Notes: generated by a model not told the origin, from the sequence alone. Shown: positions 9,218-18,880, counted from the stretch's first letter. The stretch: DNA of 64,000 bases from Gammaproteobacteria bacterium (GCA_021151625.1 JAGKWY010000004.1:36057-100056); one strand, 5' to 3'. Translations and numbers: made by a program.

Positions 9218-10088
9218 TTATTCGCATCTAATGGAGGGGTTATGGCCGTTACTCGATAAACCTATCGAGAAAAAAATTCATTACATTCTATCTGACAGGT
9301 GGATTGGTTACTCCAGAGCAAATGAAATTTTGCAAAAAATGGATGATCTTTTGACGCATCCAAAAATAGATCGGATGCCAAGCATGATGGTGATTGGAGC
9401 AACCAATAATGGGAAGACTCAACTTCTCAATCGGTTTTTGAAAAACCACCCACCGTCACGAAACTATGGTGGTGAGAAAATAATCGCACCAGTCATTGGA
9501 ATTGAGGCTCCCCCAGGGCCGAGTGATTCTGCTTTTTATGGTGCAATCCTTAAACGATTGTACGAGAGGGTTCCTAAATCATCTGGGGATGACATTCGTG
9601 ATAAAGCATGTGAGGTTTTGGAAAAAGTTCAAACAAGGGTATTAGTGATTGACGAGTTGCACAATATTCTTGCCGGGTCATCTAAAAAACAACAATTGAT
9701 GTTGAACGCAATTAAATACGTCAGTAACACGTTGAATATGTCGATTGTTGGTGGCGGTATAGAAAGTTTAATTAATGCGGTAAGTGTCGATAGCCAGTTG
9801 CAAAATCGATTGAAACCGCAGCGTCTGCCGCTATGGCGAGATGATGAGGAATTTGAAAGTCTCCTTGAGTCTTATGAATTCATTTTGCCGTTAAAAGAAC
9901 CGTCAAATCTTACTTCAACTCGATTGGCCAATAAAATATTAGCGATGAGCGAGGGCACCATTGGTGAAATATCTGCGCTTATCAATGAGGCGGCAATTTA
10001 TGCGCTAAAAAAAGGGGATGAGCGGATAAACGTGGATGCCCTCAATAATTGCGGTTTTGTTTCTCCATCTGATCGTCGCACCAGATAA
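9210..10088 (+). CDS. tnsC: TnsC/TniB-like AAA+ transposition regulator
   Basis: 292 residues. This ATPase links target recognition by TniQ to the TnsAB transposase. Walker A GATNNGKT (63-70) and Walker B VLVIDELHN (D148, E149) are clear. It is shorter than Tn7 TnsC and close to TniB. The ATG at 9210 (ATGAGTGA overlap with the tnsB stop, GAGGTGG upstream) is preferred over the longer frame from 9147, which would overlap tnsB by 70 bases. Confidence 0.91.
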   Translation: MSDYSHLMEGLWPLLDKPIEKKIHYILSDRWIGYSRANEILQKMDDLLTHPKIDRMPSMMVIGATNNGKTQLLNRFLKNHPPSRNYGGEKIIAPVIGIEAPPGPSDSAFYGAILKRLYERVPKSSGDDIRDKACEVLEKVQTRVLVIDELHNILAGSSKKQQLMLNAIKYVSNTLNMSIVGGGIESLINAVSVDSQLQNRLKPQRLPLWRDDEEFESLLESYEFILPLKEPSNLTSTRLANKILAMSEGTIGEISALINEAAIYALKKGDERINVDALNNCGFVSPSDRRTR

Positions 10089-10089
10089 T

Positions 10090-11229
10090 GTGAAACTGCT
10101 GCCTCTGCATCCTCAACCTAAAGATGGGGAGATACTATCTTCCTGGATGGTGCGGTTGGCGTTAGAAAATCACTTCCATTTACACACGTTTTATTCAAAG
10201 CTTCTTGACTATAAGCAACCGATCTGGACAAGGGATGTTGACAGAAGCGCGACGCCTGAACTTATCCACCTCCTATCCGATTGTTCAAGTTGCCCTACTG
10301 CAAAAATTGAAGCCGCTACGCTGCGACACTACGACGGATTTATTTATGAAGATGTTCGAACTCACGGTGTCGCTCGGTGGATTATTCCTTTAGGTGTATA
10401 CCACCGGCTTCATCGAAACGGAATGCAATGCTGCCCACTCTGCCTTAAAGATGAGACGCCATACTATCGATTGAAATGGCGGACGTCCTTTTTTACAGTG
10501 TGTGAGAAGCACAGGTGTTTTTTAATTGATGAATGCCCCAAGTGCAAATCAATCGTGGAGTACCACAGGTTGGGAATCGGTAAGCATACGTATGCGCGCT
10601 CATCCGAATTAAACCTATGTTCCCATTGTTACTTTGATTTATCTGAAACACCACCAGTTTATCCGCCTCGATTACCAGAGCACATTGTTCAAGAATATAG
10701 GAACGCTTTGCAGAAAGTTGCAGGTAACAGTTGGAGTTGCACAATGAATTTTCCAACGGCGCATCCTCTCGCTTTCTTTCATGGTTTAAGAGGACTGTTA
10801 ATGCTGGTAAATAAACGGTCATGCATTGAATTACGCAAAAATATCAATCATTCGGTTCCCCTTAATCTGCCGTTAGAAAAAGAATGGTCACTTGAATTCG
10901 GATATTTAGAAATCAGAGAGCGATTCAATTTATTAATGGCATGTTTTTGGTTAATACATGACTGGCCGAGCAGATTTGTGAAGGTTTTGAAGGCATCCCA
11001 TCTATCACGCTCCAGATTTGCAGAGAATGTCGAACAATTTCCATTTTGGTTATTGCAACCACTCAATGACTATCTGGATCAGCGACACTACATCCCGTCA
11101 CCTGAGGAAGTAGTGTCGATTATTGGATATCTCAAATCCAGAGGAATATTTGTCAATGCTCCCTCAGTTGCCAAAGTGTTGGGAATTAGCATTGATTTTG
11201 CTAGATCCTACAAAGATCTGTGGGAATAA
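10090..11229 (+). CDS. tniQ: TniQ family target-selection protein
   Basis: About 379 residues. TniQ/TnsD proteins bind the attachment site and recruit TnsC. The N terminus LLPLHPQPKDGEILSSWM is the standard TniQ opening. Zinc-finger motifs follow in order: CCPLC, FFTVCEKH, CPKC and CSHC. GTG 10090 puts the family opening at the start and follows the tnsC stop directly; an in-frame ATG at 10036 would overlap tnsC by about 50 bases. As the only TniQ seen in the element it is the best candidate for recognising comM. A DNA-binding C-terminal half is predicted, not seen as a named motif. Confidence 0.88.
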   Translation: MKLLPLHPQPKDGEILSSWMVRLALENHFHLHTFYSKLLDYKQPIWTRDVDRSATPELIHLLSDCSSCPTAKIEAATLRHYDGFIYEDVRTHGVARWIIPLGVYHRLHRNGMQCCPLCLKDETPYYRLKWRTSFFTVCEKHRCFLIDECPKCKSIVEYHRLGIGKHTYARSSELNLCSHCYFDLSETPPVYPPRLPEHIVQEYRNALQKVAGNSWSCTMNFPTAHPLAFFHGLRGLLMLVNKRSCIELRKNINHSVPLNLPLEKEWSLEFGYLEIRERFNLLMACFWLIHDWPSRFVKVLKASHLSRSRFAENVEQFPFWLLQPLNDYLDQRHYIPSPEEVVSIIGYLKSRGIFVNAPSVAKVLGISIDFARSYKDLWE

Positions 11230-11291
11230 TTTAGATCGTAAAATAATTTTCTTAGAGGCAGTAATGGCTTTCTGTTGTGAGGCCAACGGTT

Positions 11292-11597
11292 TCATTCTAT
11301 TGCTATATCATCTTTAAAATCCAGGCGATGAAATTTTGTGTTGCCCAGCATTGTGGCTGCAGATGCAAGATCATAATTAACTTGCATCAGCATCCAGCTC
11401 TCTGGAGATCGACCAAATACTTTGGATAAACGAATCGCCATTTCAGCTGACAATCCAGCCTTTTCGTTAATGAGTCGATTCAAAGTGCTAGGCGATACCT
11501 GTAGCAACGATGCAGCATGATTTGCTGATATATCAAGTTGCTCCAGGTAATTGCGCTTAATAAACCCGCCTGGATGTGCCGGGTTATGCTGTTTCAT
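11292..11597 (-). CDS. higA: HigA-type antitoxin, orphan
   Basis: 101 residues from ATG 11597. An XRE-type helix-turn-helix (SANHAASLLQVSPSTLNRLI) and the downstream GLSAEMAIRLSKVFGRSPE segment are standard for HigA/VapI antitoxins, which bind the HigB RNase toxin and repress the operon. In intact loci higB ends in TAATG over the higA start. Here that overlap is kept but only the last codons of higB remain, so the antitoxin has no partner toxin. The longer frame from 11717 adds residues unlike HigA and is rejected. Confidence 0.87.
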   Translation of the reverse strand: MKQHNPAHPGGFIKRNYLEQLDISANHAASLLQVSPSTLNRLINEKAGLSAEMAIRLSKVFGRSPESWMLMQVNYDLASAATMLGNTKFHRLDFKDDIAIE

Positions 11598-11641
11598 TAA
11601 TGATAGTCCTCGTAATCTACAAGGTCGGCTATGCTTTGGTA
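11597..11641 (-). pseudogene. Truncated higB toxin remnant (last codons only)
   Basis: Reading into the TAA at 11599-11597 the frame ends ADLVDYEDYH, the usual C terminus of HigB (YoeB/RelE-fold mRNA interferase). Upstream the sequence no longer resembles HigB, so the toxin body is lost. The stop overlaps the higA start as TAATG. Confidence 0.6.
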
Positions 11642-11717
11642 CGCAGTAATGCCTAGGGGCGGATGTGTAAATATGATCAGCCCCCCCTGATCGTAGAAAA
11701 CTATGGGGGATGTTCAA

Positions 11718-12094
11718 AATTGCTTAGTGCGGCGAGAGGTAGATAAGTTAATTCCTCGTGTTAGGAGTCAATCCATAGCATGTTTTCCTCAGTGCTAAAT
11801 ACACTTCTGAAACTGTGGCATGGTTTATATTTGCTCTGTAGAAGTTGCTTGGTCATTTCTATTCCGTTGCCGTCATGAATTAATCCTTTCCACAATTTTG
11901 GTTTCGGCTCCACCTGCGCCGCATTTTTGGTCACCTGCGGTTTTTCTATTGCCAAGCGAGTGGCAGTAGGTGGCAATACTCTTCCGTATAAAGCTTAATT
12001 ATTCATTATATAACTGGTAAACTAATTTGCAGTGCATGATTAAAATTTGCCATTTATAGAATTTTATCATTATTATCAAAGGGTTATAAATAGA
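11718..12094. other. Intergenic region upstream of the IetAS-type operon
   Basis: No recognised gene. A 71-codon minus-strand frame (11976-11761) has no similarity I know and no good ribosome site. The AT-rich part from about 11990 is the likely promoter region for the following operon. Confidence 0.4.
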
Positions 12095-13177
12095 ATGAAT
12101 GGTAAAATTATAGTTCGTCTAGTGGAGGCCGCATTAACCGGTAACATCGACCAGGTTCGAATGGCGGCGAATCTGCTCAGTAGTGACCTTTACAGTAGTC
12201 ATCCGGAGCTCAGTCGGCAGATTGCGAGTGCTTCTGGCGCAAGTGGTTTAAGGGGCTCTTTGGAGCGAGTTAGTCCGCATCCTGTCCGCGTCTCCAATAA
12301 CACACTGCAAGAGAGCTTAATTCGACCAGAGCCGGCTCTGTTACCTGTCGAAAGCCCTCTCTTGGCATCAGAAGTTCGCGGCCCTATCGAGCAAGCGCTT
12401 AGTGAGCATAAATCTAGGAAGAAGTTAGAAGAAAACCAGCTTGAGCCAGTAAAGACTCTTATGTTTATAGGGCCTCCCGGTGTCGGAAAAACCATGACTG
12501 CGAGATGGATGGCGCAACAACTTGGATTGCCTCTTTTTATTCTTGACCTGGCGGGTGTCATGAGCAGCCAGTTAGGTAAAACTGGAAGTAATTTGCGATC
12601 CGTGATTGAGCATGCGGCTTCGCGCCCCAGCGTTTTGCTGTTGGACGAGTTCGATGCGATTGCAAAAAAAAGAAATGACGAAACGGATGTCGGTGAATTA
12701 AAGCGGCTCGTGGCTGTTTTGTTGCAGGCAATCGACTCCTGGCCAAGTACATCACTGTTAATTGCAGCAACGAACCATGCAGAATTATTGGACCCGGCAA
12801 TATGGCGTCGTTTTGAAGAAAAGATAAGCTTCGAGAATCCTGATGATACTCAAATCAAATCGTTGATCGAACATTTGACGGATGATAAAAAAATAGCATC
12901 TCTTTTCATGCTATTTCGTGGAATGTCATATAGCGATATCAAAACATTTATTATTCGCTGTAAAAAAATTAGTTTAATCAATGACGTTAGCCTGATTGAT
13001 CAGGTTATTTCCACGCGAATATCAGAAGCTTCGTTTGGCTCGTTGCCATTAAAAGATAGAACACAAATCGCTGCCCTGATGGTGATTGAGTCTGGTGTGT
13101 CACAGAGACAGGCATGTCAGCTTATGGATGTTTCGAGGCCAACGCTCGCAAAAGAAATTCAAGCACAAAAAATTTAA
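12095..13177 (+). CDS. ietA: IetA-like AAA+ ATPase
   Basis: 360 residues. AAA+ core with Walker A GPPGVGKT (126-133), Walker B LLLDEFDA (D184, E185) and sensor ATNHAELLDPAIWRRFE. The C-terminal GVSQRQACQLMDVSRPTL resembles a helix-turn-helix. It is followed after 24 bp by a subtilisin-like gene. This ATPase/subtilisin pair is known as IetAS, described as a stability (toxin-antitoxin-like) locus of Ti plasmid pTiC58 and later as an anti-phage pair. ATG 12095 (GGGTTAT upstream) is preferred over TTG 12047. Confidence 0.82.
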   Translation: MNGKIIVRLVEAALTGNIDQVRMAANLLSSDLYSSHPELSRQIASASGASGLRGSLERVSPHPVRVSNNTLQESLIRPEPALLPVESPLLASEVRGPIEQALSEHKSRKKLEENQLEPVKTLMFIGPPGVGKTMTARWMAQQLGLPLFILDLAGVMSSQLGKTGSNLRSVIEHAASRPSVLLLDEFDAIAKKRNDETDVGELKRLVAVLLQAIDSWPSTSLLIAATNHAELLDPAIWRRFEEKISFENPDDTQIKSLIEHLTDDKKIASLFMLFRGMSYSDIKTFIIRCKKISLINDVSLIDQVISTRISEASFGSLPLKDRTQIAALMVIESGVSQRQACQLMDVSRPTLAKEIQAQKI

Positions 13178-13201
13178 CTTTGGGATATACAGAGGACCGT
13201 A

Positions 13202-15481
13202 ATGAGTAAGAAGAATCCAATTCTATCGAAAGCAGAAGTATATGAGACCGCTGCACCAAAGCAGACCAGGCCAGACTTGGGAGACAAAGCGGGACCTTAT
13301 ACTTTTCCTGTTGCAAGAGACAGAGTTGCGAGAAGGCTTAGAGCTACGTTGGCAGTTGCAAATACGTTGTCAGAAAATATGACCCCCGACGACCAAATTG
13401 TCACCTCTTTAACATTGCATCCCAGCTTCTTAGCAAAAACTTATTACCCAAAAGATATTTTGGCAAAGTATTCGTTAAAAAATTTGGGAAGCAAAGAGGT
13501 CATTATAAATCCGGAAGTATCGGTTACTGATGAGCAGCGCGCAGGAAATATTTCCAGTTCGTTATTCTTTGTGTCCGGAAAAAAAGAAAACTTCAATCAA
13601 TTGTTGAGTGATCTTTTATCAAATCATATGGATGAATCCTCAAAAGATGATTTGGTTAAAATTGAAGATCTGGTTCTTTTTGATGCTGAGGAAAAGCTTG
13701 CGCCTTCCTCAAAGTTACAAGCTGAGAATACCGAGTTGTGTTATGAAGTGGTGTTGCATGCATCACCAAATGATCATTCTGTTTTGACTGGCTTCTTCGA
13801 TTATATTGAGTTTTTGCAAGGGCATTGTTTCAAAGATAAAACTCGCTCTGTCGATGCATTGACGTTTTGCTTTTTAAAAATTAATACAAACAAAATCAGA
13901 GAGCTTGCAAAATTCTCTTTTGTACGGGTTGTTCGACCTCTAGCGGAGATTAAGCTGGCTGACAGAATGATTACTCTAGATGCTCGTAACGAAGTACACG
14001 TAGAAGGCGCACGAAATATAAACCCGAATTTGGCAAAAGCAAACATCGCTGTCTTTGATGCCGGGTTGTTTCCGGAATCAAATGAAAACGCCCATATACG
14101 GTATTTTGATCTCACTGGGCAGCCTACAGATGCTGTGCATAGCTATGTACATGGTTCGCGTGTCACTTCTGCTCTCGTTTATGGCGAGGCTGAGGATTAT
14201 ATTTCCGCTTCCAATGTTGTGCTGCCGGTAGATCATTACAAGGTTTACAGTGGTGCTGATGAATTCGATATTGGGTTAGTAGATGTTTTAGACAGAATCC
14301 AATCCGTTTTGCAAAGCACACATTATCGGTTCGTAAATATTAGCCTGGGTCCTGAATATCCTTGTTCTGATGAAGAGCCTAGTTTGTGGACTTCCACATT
14401 GGATAGGCTTGCAGAGGAAGGTGGTACGCTCATTGTCGTTGCGGTCGGAAACGCTGGTATGGCAGGGGAAGGCTTCTCGCGAATCCAACCTCCTTCGGAT
14501 CTATTAAATGGACTTAGCATTGGTGCGGCTAACTCTAAAGGTGATGAATGGCATAAGGCCTCATACAGCAATATTGGTCCCGGGCGTCGGCCTGGCTACA
14601 TTAAACCCGATGCTCTATATTTCGGTGGGGAAATCGGCGAGGGTAATCCTAAAATTCAACTGATTACCCTGAATAGCTTTGAATTAGAGGAAGTGTATGG
14701 AACATCGTTTGCTGCACCCTTAGTGACTCGACAGGCCGCATTGATCGATTATTTCACAGAGGGGCAGCTTAACATCGCGACAATTAGAGCTTTGTTAATA
14801 CATTCGACAAGCAAGCACGATTTAGAGAGAAAAGATTGCGGCTGGGGACGAATCGATAGTGATATTGAAAACATTCTTTTTTGTTCGGATAGAAAAGTGA
14901 CATTTATCTATCAGGGGGAATTGAAAACCGCGACAGGTATCCGTGCCGCGGTACCATGTCCAAAAGCATTGGAAGCCTTCAACGGAATGGCAAACATATC
15001 TGCAACGCTTTGTTTCTATGCCGAGGTAGATCCTCAGCATACGGTTAGTTATACGAAGGCGGGTGTGGAAATTCAGTTTCGACCGCATTCGGAAAAATTC
15101 CATTACGACAAAGAAAAGGAAGCTTATGCCAAGGAGCCAGAGACAAGAACGTTATTCAACCGGAAAAATATTCTTGGTACTGAGCAGACCTTAAGGAAGG
15201 ATAGTCACAAGTGGGAAACCTGTTATAAAGTTTATGATCGCATGCGCACCTCATCTCTGAACGAGCCTATTTTTGATATTCGTTATCGCACTAGAGATGA
15301 GGGGCATCAATTAACTCAAAAAGAAATGCAAAATCTTAAGCCCCTGAAATATTCTATGATTGTGACGGTCGAGCTCGAAAAAGAATTTGATCTTTACGCG
15401 TCTATTTTAAGTGAGTACACATTGTTACAGCCGATCACAATCAATATCGATGCGGCGGTAGCAGGTTTGGGAAGCGAATGA
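13202..15481 (+). CDS. ietS: IetS-like subtilisin (S8) protease
   Basis: 759 residues, no signal peptide, so cytoplasmic. The S8 triad is D286 (AVFDAGLF), H317 (SYVHGSRVTS) and S502 (YGTSFAAP); N417 in VAVGNAG is the oxyanion Asn. The first 270 residues form an unassigned domain and the last 200 a beta-rich C-terminal region. As partner of the upstream ATPase it is the likely effector: in the Ti-plasmid locus the protease is the toxic part and the ATPase restrains it (known for the family, inferred here). GAGG precedes the ATG. Confidence 0.84.
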   Translation: MSKKNPILSKAEVYETAAPKQTRPDLGDKAGPYTFPVARDRVARRLRATLAVANTLSENMTPDDQIVTSLTLHPSFLAKTYYPKDILAKYSLKNLGSKEVIINPEVSVTDEQRAGNISSSLFFVSGKKENFNQLLSDLLSNHMDESSKDDLVKIEDLVLFDAEEKLAPSSKLQAENTELCYEVVLHASPNDHSVLTGFFDYIEFLQGHCFKDKTRSVDALTFCFLKINTNKIRELAKFSFVRVVRPLAEIKLADRMITLDARNEVHVEGARNINPNLAKANIAVFDAGLFPESNENAHIRYFDLTGQPTDAVHSYVHGSRVTSALVYGEAEDYISASNVVLPVDHYKVYSGADEFDIGLVDVLDRIQSVLQSTHYRFVNISLGPEYPCSDEEPSLWTSTLDRLAEEGGTLIVVAVGNAGMAGEGFSRIQPPSDLLNGLSIGAANSKGDEWHKASYSNIGPGRRPGYIKPDALYFGGEIGEGNPKIQLITLNSFELEEVYGTSFAAPLVTRQAALIDYFTEGQLNIATIRALLIHSTSKHDLERKDCGWGRIDSDIENILFCSDRKVTFIYQGELKTATGIRAAVPCPKALEAFNGMANISATLCFYAEVDPQHTVSYTKAGVEIQFRPHSEKFHYDKEKEAYAKEPETRTLFNRKNILGTEQTLRKDSHKWETCYKVYDRMRTSSLNEPIFDIRYRTRDEGHQLTQKEMQNLKPLKYSMIVTVELEKEFDLYASILSEYTLLQPITINIDAAVAGLGSE

Positions 15482-15496
15482 TTGTGAGGAATTCAC

Positions 15497-15850
15497 ATGA
15501 ACAACAATGACAAAGCCACAACATATTCTTCCTTGCGAGCCGCTGAGGCAAAGGTGGAGTCATCGTTTTATGCGAGCTTGTCCCAAAAAACATTGTTATT
15601 GATATATCAAATTGCTGATGGCGAATTGCATAATCCGGTGTCGATTTCATCCATCAAGGCCAGGATGAGCATCAATCTGGAGGCGCTTACTAAAATTCTT
15701 GATATTTTATTAACGCAAAGCAGCATCGATGTAAAAATTGTCGAAGGGAAAAATCCTGAAGCCCTATCAGCGGATGACATACAAATTTTCCTGACTCACG
15801 ACGGAAAAACCATTGCGAAGTCAACCATGTATTCTATGCAAGGCTTTTGA
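15497..15850 (+). CDS. Small predicted winged-helix protein of the IetAS-type operon
   Basis: 117 residues, unrecognised. It starts at ATG 15497 with a good GAGGAATTCAC ribosome site, 15 bp after ietS. The middle (SISSIKARMSINLEALTKILDILL) looks like a winged-helix regulatory fold and the end (DIQIFLTHDGKTIAKS) like its wing. Tight spacing on both sides places it in the operon with the membrane protein that follows. Possible role: regulator or adaptor of the protease pair. Confidence 0.6.
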   Translation: MNNNDKATTYSSLRAAEAKVESSFYASLSQKTLLLIYQIADGELHNPVSISSIKARMSINLEALTKILDILLTQSSIDVKIVEGKNPEALSADDIQIFLTHDGKTIAKSTMYSMQGF

Positions 15851-15852
15851 TT

Positions 15853-16686
15853 GTGAAATTATCACACTGGATGTTTGGTTTCGGATCGCTAGCTGTGATG
15901 GCGATAACCTTGATAGTTGGTGTATCTATATTTTTCCTATTTCCGGATCGGATATTTGATTACGCCGTCGTGTGGAGCGCGGGATTATTGTTTAGTGCTA
16001 TCGAACTGGGGTCGCGATACAAAGACGATCCCTGGTCGGTAATTGCAAGCTCTCCAGGATTTATCTATTTGCTAACCAACGGTTTAGTTTGTTGTTTCGG
16101 GTTATACATCATTTTAGTATTCGGTTTAACAGAAGGAAAAACGGGGCTATCGGATATAGCTGTGAGAACGCGTGATGTACTTTACGCTTCTCTCGGTAGT
16201 TTTTTTGTAATGAGAAGTTCGTTCCTGAAACTGGGTAATGATAATTCCCAGTTGGACCTGGGTTTGAACTTGGTACTCAAAAAATTACTTGAGATGATTG
16301 ATCGTCAAGTGGATCGAGTCCGGGCAAGCCGACGTTCTGAAGACATTACAGCCATACTCGATAAAGTCAGTTATGAGGACTTCAATAAAAAGGTATACCC
16401 GTTTTGCATTCAAATTATGCAAAACATTACTTTGGAAGAACGCAATCAATTGCTTTACGAACTAAAAACTATTGAAGCTAGCGATGATTCTGAAGCTACT
16501 AAAAAGTATGCTGCAGGTCTACAAGTGTATAACTTGGTTGGTCGCAGTGTGTTGAAATCAGCTGTTGATAACTTGCGTCTAGAAGAGTTGCCTCCTCCAG
16601 ATGCGACTGAGCCTAGCATTGATCCTGTGGCAAGGATGAATAGAATGATTACTGAATTATTAAAAAAACATCCCGGAGCTAAATAA
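15853..16686 (+). CDS. Membrane protein of the IetAS-type operon
   Basis: 277 residues, unrecognised. Three hydrophobic segments fall in the first 105 residues (FGSLAVMAITLIVGVSIFF; YAVVWSAGLLFSAIEL; LLTNGLVCCFGLYIILVFG). A soluble, helical C-terminal half follows. Starts at GTG 15853 (or TTG 15847, overlapping the previous stop). Co-transcription with IetAS is likely and would bring the complex to the inner membrane. Confidence 0.6.
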   Translation: MKLSHWMFGFGSLAVMAITLIVGVSIFFLFPDRIFDYAVVWSAGLLFSAIELGSRYKDDPWSVIASSPGFIYLLTNGLVCCFGLYIILVFGLTEGKTGLSDIAVRTRDVLYASLGSFFVMRSSFLKLGNDNSQLDLGLNLVLKKLLEMIDRQVDRVRASRRSEDITAILDKVSYEDFNKKVYPFCIQIMQNITLEERNQLLYELKTIEASDDSEATKKYAAGLQVYNLVGRSVLKSAVDNLRLEELPPPDATEPSIDPVARMNRMITELLKKHPGAK

Positions 16687-16885
16687 AAAAACTAGGTAAT
16701 GCTTTTGTAGGCTTGAAAGTAGAGTTGCAGGAAATCAATTTCTTGACGCAGGGGATTGGGTCGATTGGATATCTCTACGTTACCCTTGAGGCAGTGTGGG
16801 GAGGCTAAAAACAACTGAATAAATGTATAATAAGGTTATTCTGCAATCTGGAGGTCATCATTAATTAATATGATGACTGGCTCAT

Positions 16886-17857
16886 TTATTCAGTTTTAAA
16901 TTCTAATCCAAGCTCCTTAATCCTATCTTTGATTTCGTCCGGAACCTCATTTAGATTAATATTCTTCATGGGTTCTTGAGTTTTCATGTAGGTGAAGTTT
17001 TGTGTTGAGATAATACGATTTTCTGACAAATCAATGCTGCGGGTAGTGGGTTTGATATTCGGAGCTTGCCTAGGAAGACGTAATCCATTAATCATAGGAA
17101 TGATGGGAAGTTGAAATCTCGCCAAGTCTAAATGCTTATCTTTTTTGCTGAAGGGAATCACAAAATGGAACATGTAGTTGGAAAAAGCAAGCATACAAGT
17201 CATGTACGGATATTTTTTCTTGTCACCTGTTCGTTTAAATATTGTCAGCCACATTAAAGGAAATGGGTTTTTACCTGGCACCATGGTTAAATCCATCTTT
17301 AGCGTTTTCGCATCAAAGCTGGCAGGTTTATGATTGTATCTAACCCAGCGGATGCCCTCACTGAAACCCTTGAGGGCATATTCAGGTAGAGCTGAAATAG
17401 CCATTTTAACGAAACATTTGTAAACATTAATTGGGACATATTGAGTAGGCGATGACTGGATTTTTAAAGTATTCTCATCCAAAGACTCAAGCATATCTGA
17501 GTCTTCACCTTGAATAACCACAATATCCCCATTAATCGATTCTGCTCTATCTCCGCTAGAAGACTTTGTTTTAGGTACGCCCTTTTTGCCAACAATTTGG
17601 CTTGTGGTTCGAGCAATACCCATGAAGTTTGCCAAATTATTCTCAAAATTTTTATCAAAAAATGAGTTGCATTCATCACACTCATCATTTGAGAACAAAA
17701 ACTTATTTCCCAAAAGCTCAGGTATGGCATGAGCTATTTTGCTAAACTTTACTGCTGGTCTGCTTTTTCCGCAGTATCTACATTTCCCCTTCTCGCCAAG
17801 ATTGATTTTTTTATTCAGAAAAAGAGATTTTTCAATTTTATAATGCTCAAAAATCAT
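16886..17857 (-). CDS. HNH endonuclease-like protein
   Basis: 323 residues. The N terminus has a zinc-HNH arrangement: CRYCGK, then SKIAHAIPELLGN, then CDECNSFFD. This layout is common in HNH proteins of defence islands. The rest (about 100-323) is unassigned. It lies 50 bp downstream of the ADP-ribosyltransferase on the same strand, so the two probably form an operon. DNA or RNA cleavage is predicted from the motif only. Confidence 0.7.
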   Translation of the reverse strand: MIFEHYKIEKSLFLNKKINLGEKGKCRYCGKSRPAVKFSKIAHAIPELLGNKFLFSNDECDECNSFFDKNFENNLANFMGIARTTSQIVGKKGVPKTKSSSGDRAESINGDIVVIQGEDSDMLESLDENTLKIQSSPTQYVPINVYKCFVKMAISALPEYALKGFSEGIRWVRYNHKPASFDAKTLKMDLTMVPGKNPFPLMWLTIFKRTGDKKKYPYMTCMLAFSNYMFHFVIPFSKKDKHLDLARFQLPIIPMINGLRLPRQAPNIKPTTRSIDLSENRIISTQNFTYMKTQEPMKNINLNEVPDEIKDRIKELGLEFKTE

Positions 17858-17907
17858 TTTCAGTCACCGTGGATTTTTCCAGTATAGCCTGTAATAATTT
17901 TATTCAG

Positions 17908-18537
17908 TTACCACATGAAAAACTCAGATGGGTTTGTTGAGTTTAAATGAGGTGGGTTGCTTACTATATACATAGATAGATAATATAGCTCTGTACATTT
18001 AGATAAATTAGCATTGCCCACATAGAGCGCTCGTTCAGCTGGTTCGATCATTTTTACGGCGCTGGTTATTTTAAACTCAGTCCCCGAACCTAATAAAATT
18101 TCTTCTTCACTCACCGCATTGTTTCCATTTTCCATCAGGGCCATAGTTGTGCCAGGCGGAATATTGATCTCAAGTACGGTTGGAACTCCTAAACTTGGAT
18201 AGAACTTTGGCAGGCACTGTGTACTGCGTGTTGTTGACAAAAAACAGGGATATCGAAATGCTTCTCCTAGCATTACTTTCGGTCCGCTCGGAGTAAATTC
18301 AGAGTCTGATGTCATTCTGTAAACCCGAAGGTGATCAATATTTTTTGCACGAATAATTGAACTTATTTCTTCAAATTTTATTAAATCTTCTGCTGTTGTT
18401 GTTCCTCCTCTTAACGCTCCATTTAATTGAAAACAATAATTGTCAGATGCATTTTTATATTTTTTATATACATCTTGACGGCTTAATCCATTGTGTAAAA
18501 TCGCTAAGTGGTTAAAAAATTTATCATCCGGTTGCAT
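17908..18537 (-). CDS. ADP-ribosyltransferase of the R-S-E (VIP2/exotoxin-like) class
   Basis: 209 residues. The three ART motifs are in order: R74 (VYRMTS), the STT at 101-103 (FLSTTRS) and the E144-x-E146 pair (SEEEILL). The upstream LNGALRG segment also fits. This class transfers ADP-ribose from NAD, often to Arg of a protein. No signal peptide, so it acts inside the cell unless delivered. The ribosome site AGGGGAATTA precedes ATG 18537. It could be a toxin, or an abortive-infection effector with the downstream HNH protein. Confidence 0.78.
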   Translation of the reverse strand: MQPDDKFFNHLAILHNGLSRQDVYKKYKNASDNYCFQLNGALRGGTTTAEDLIKFEEISSIIRAKNIDHLRVYRMTSDSEFTPSGPKVMLGEAFRYPCFLSTTRSTQCLPKFYPSLGVPTVLEINIPPGTTMALMENGNNAVSEEEILLGSGTEFKITSAVKMIEPAERALYVGNANLSKCTELYYLSMYIVSNPPHLNSTNPSEFFMW

Positions 18538-18652
18538 TAATTCCCCTAAATTTTATGTGTTTAGCTGATTGATATCTAGATCAAAGATTTACGTCTACAT
18601 TGAATGCAGGTAGGCAGTTATATGGAGGCTACTCTCCTTTACTTTGAAGATA

Positions 18653-18880
18653 ATGTTCCTTAATTTTTTTATTTCTTCTTCCTTTTTGTTAACTATTGGT
18701 GCAGGTGAAAAATTTATGCTGACTAATTTACTCGAATATAGTCCAGAGTATCTTTTTGGAGCTTGGGATCACCCGCGCTCAAAAATATTATGTTCACTCA
18801 TGCCATATTGCATATGGATTGGAATAATCACCTTTATTTTTCTTGTAGCTTTGAAAGTCCTCTTGATACGCTGGGTGTGA
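18653..18880 (+). CDS. Possible small membrane protein
   Basis: 75 residues with two hydrophobic stretches (FISSSFLLTIGA and MPYCIWIGIITFIFLVALKVLL). No ribosome site is evident and I do not recognise it. Confidence 0.28.
   Translation: MFLNFFISSSFLLTIGAGEKFMLTNLLEYSPEYLFGAWDHPRSKILCSLMPYCIWIGIITFIFLVALKVLLIRWV

Noticed and set aside
11761..11976. 71-codon minus-strand frame upstream of ietA
   Set aside because: No ribosome site and no recognisable sequence; kept only as part of the intergenic note.
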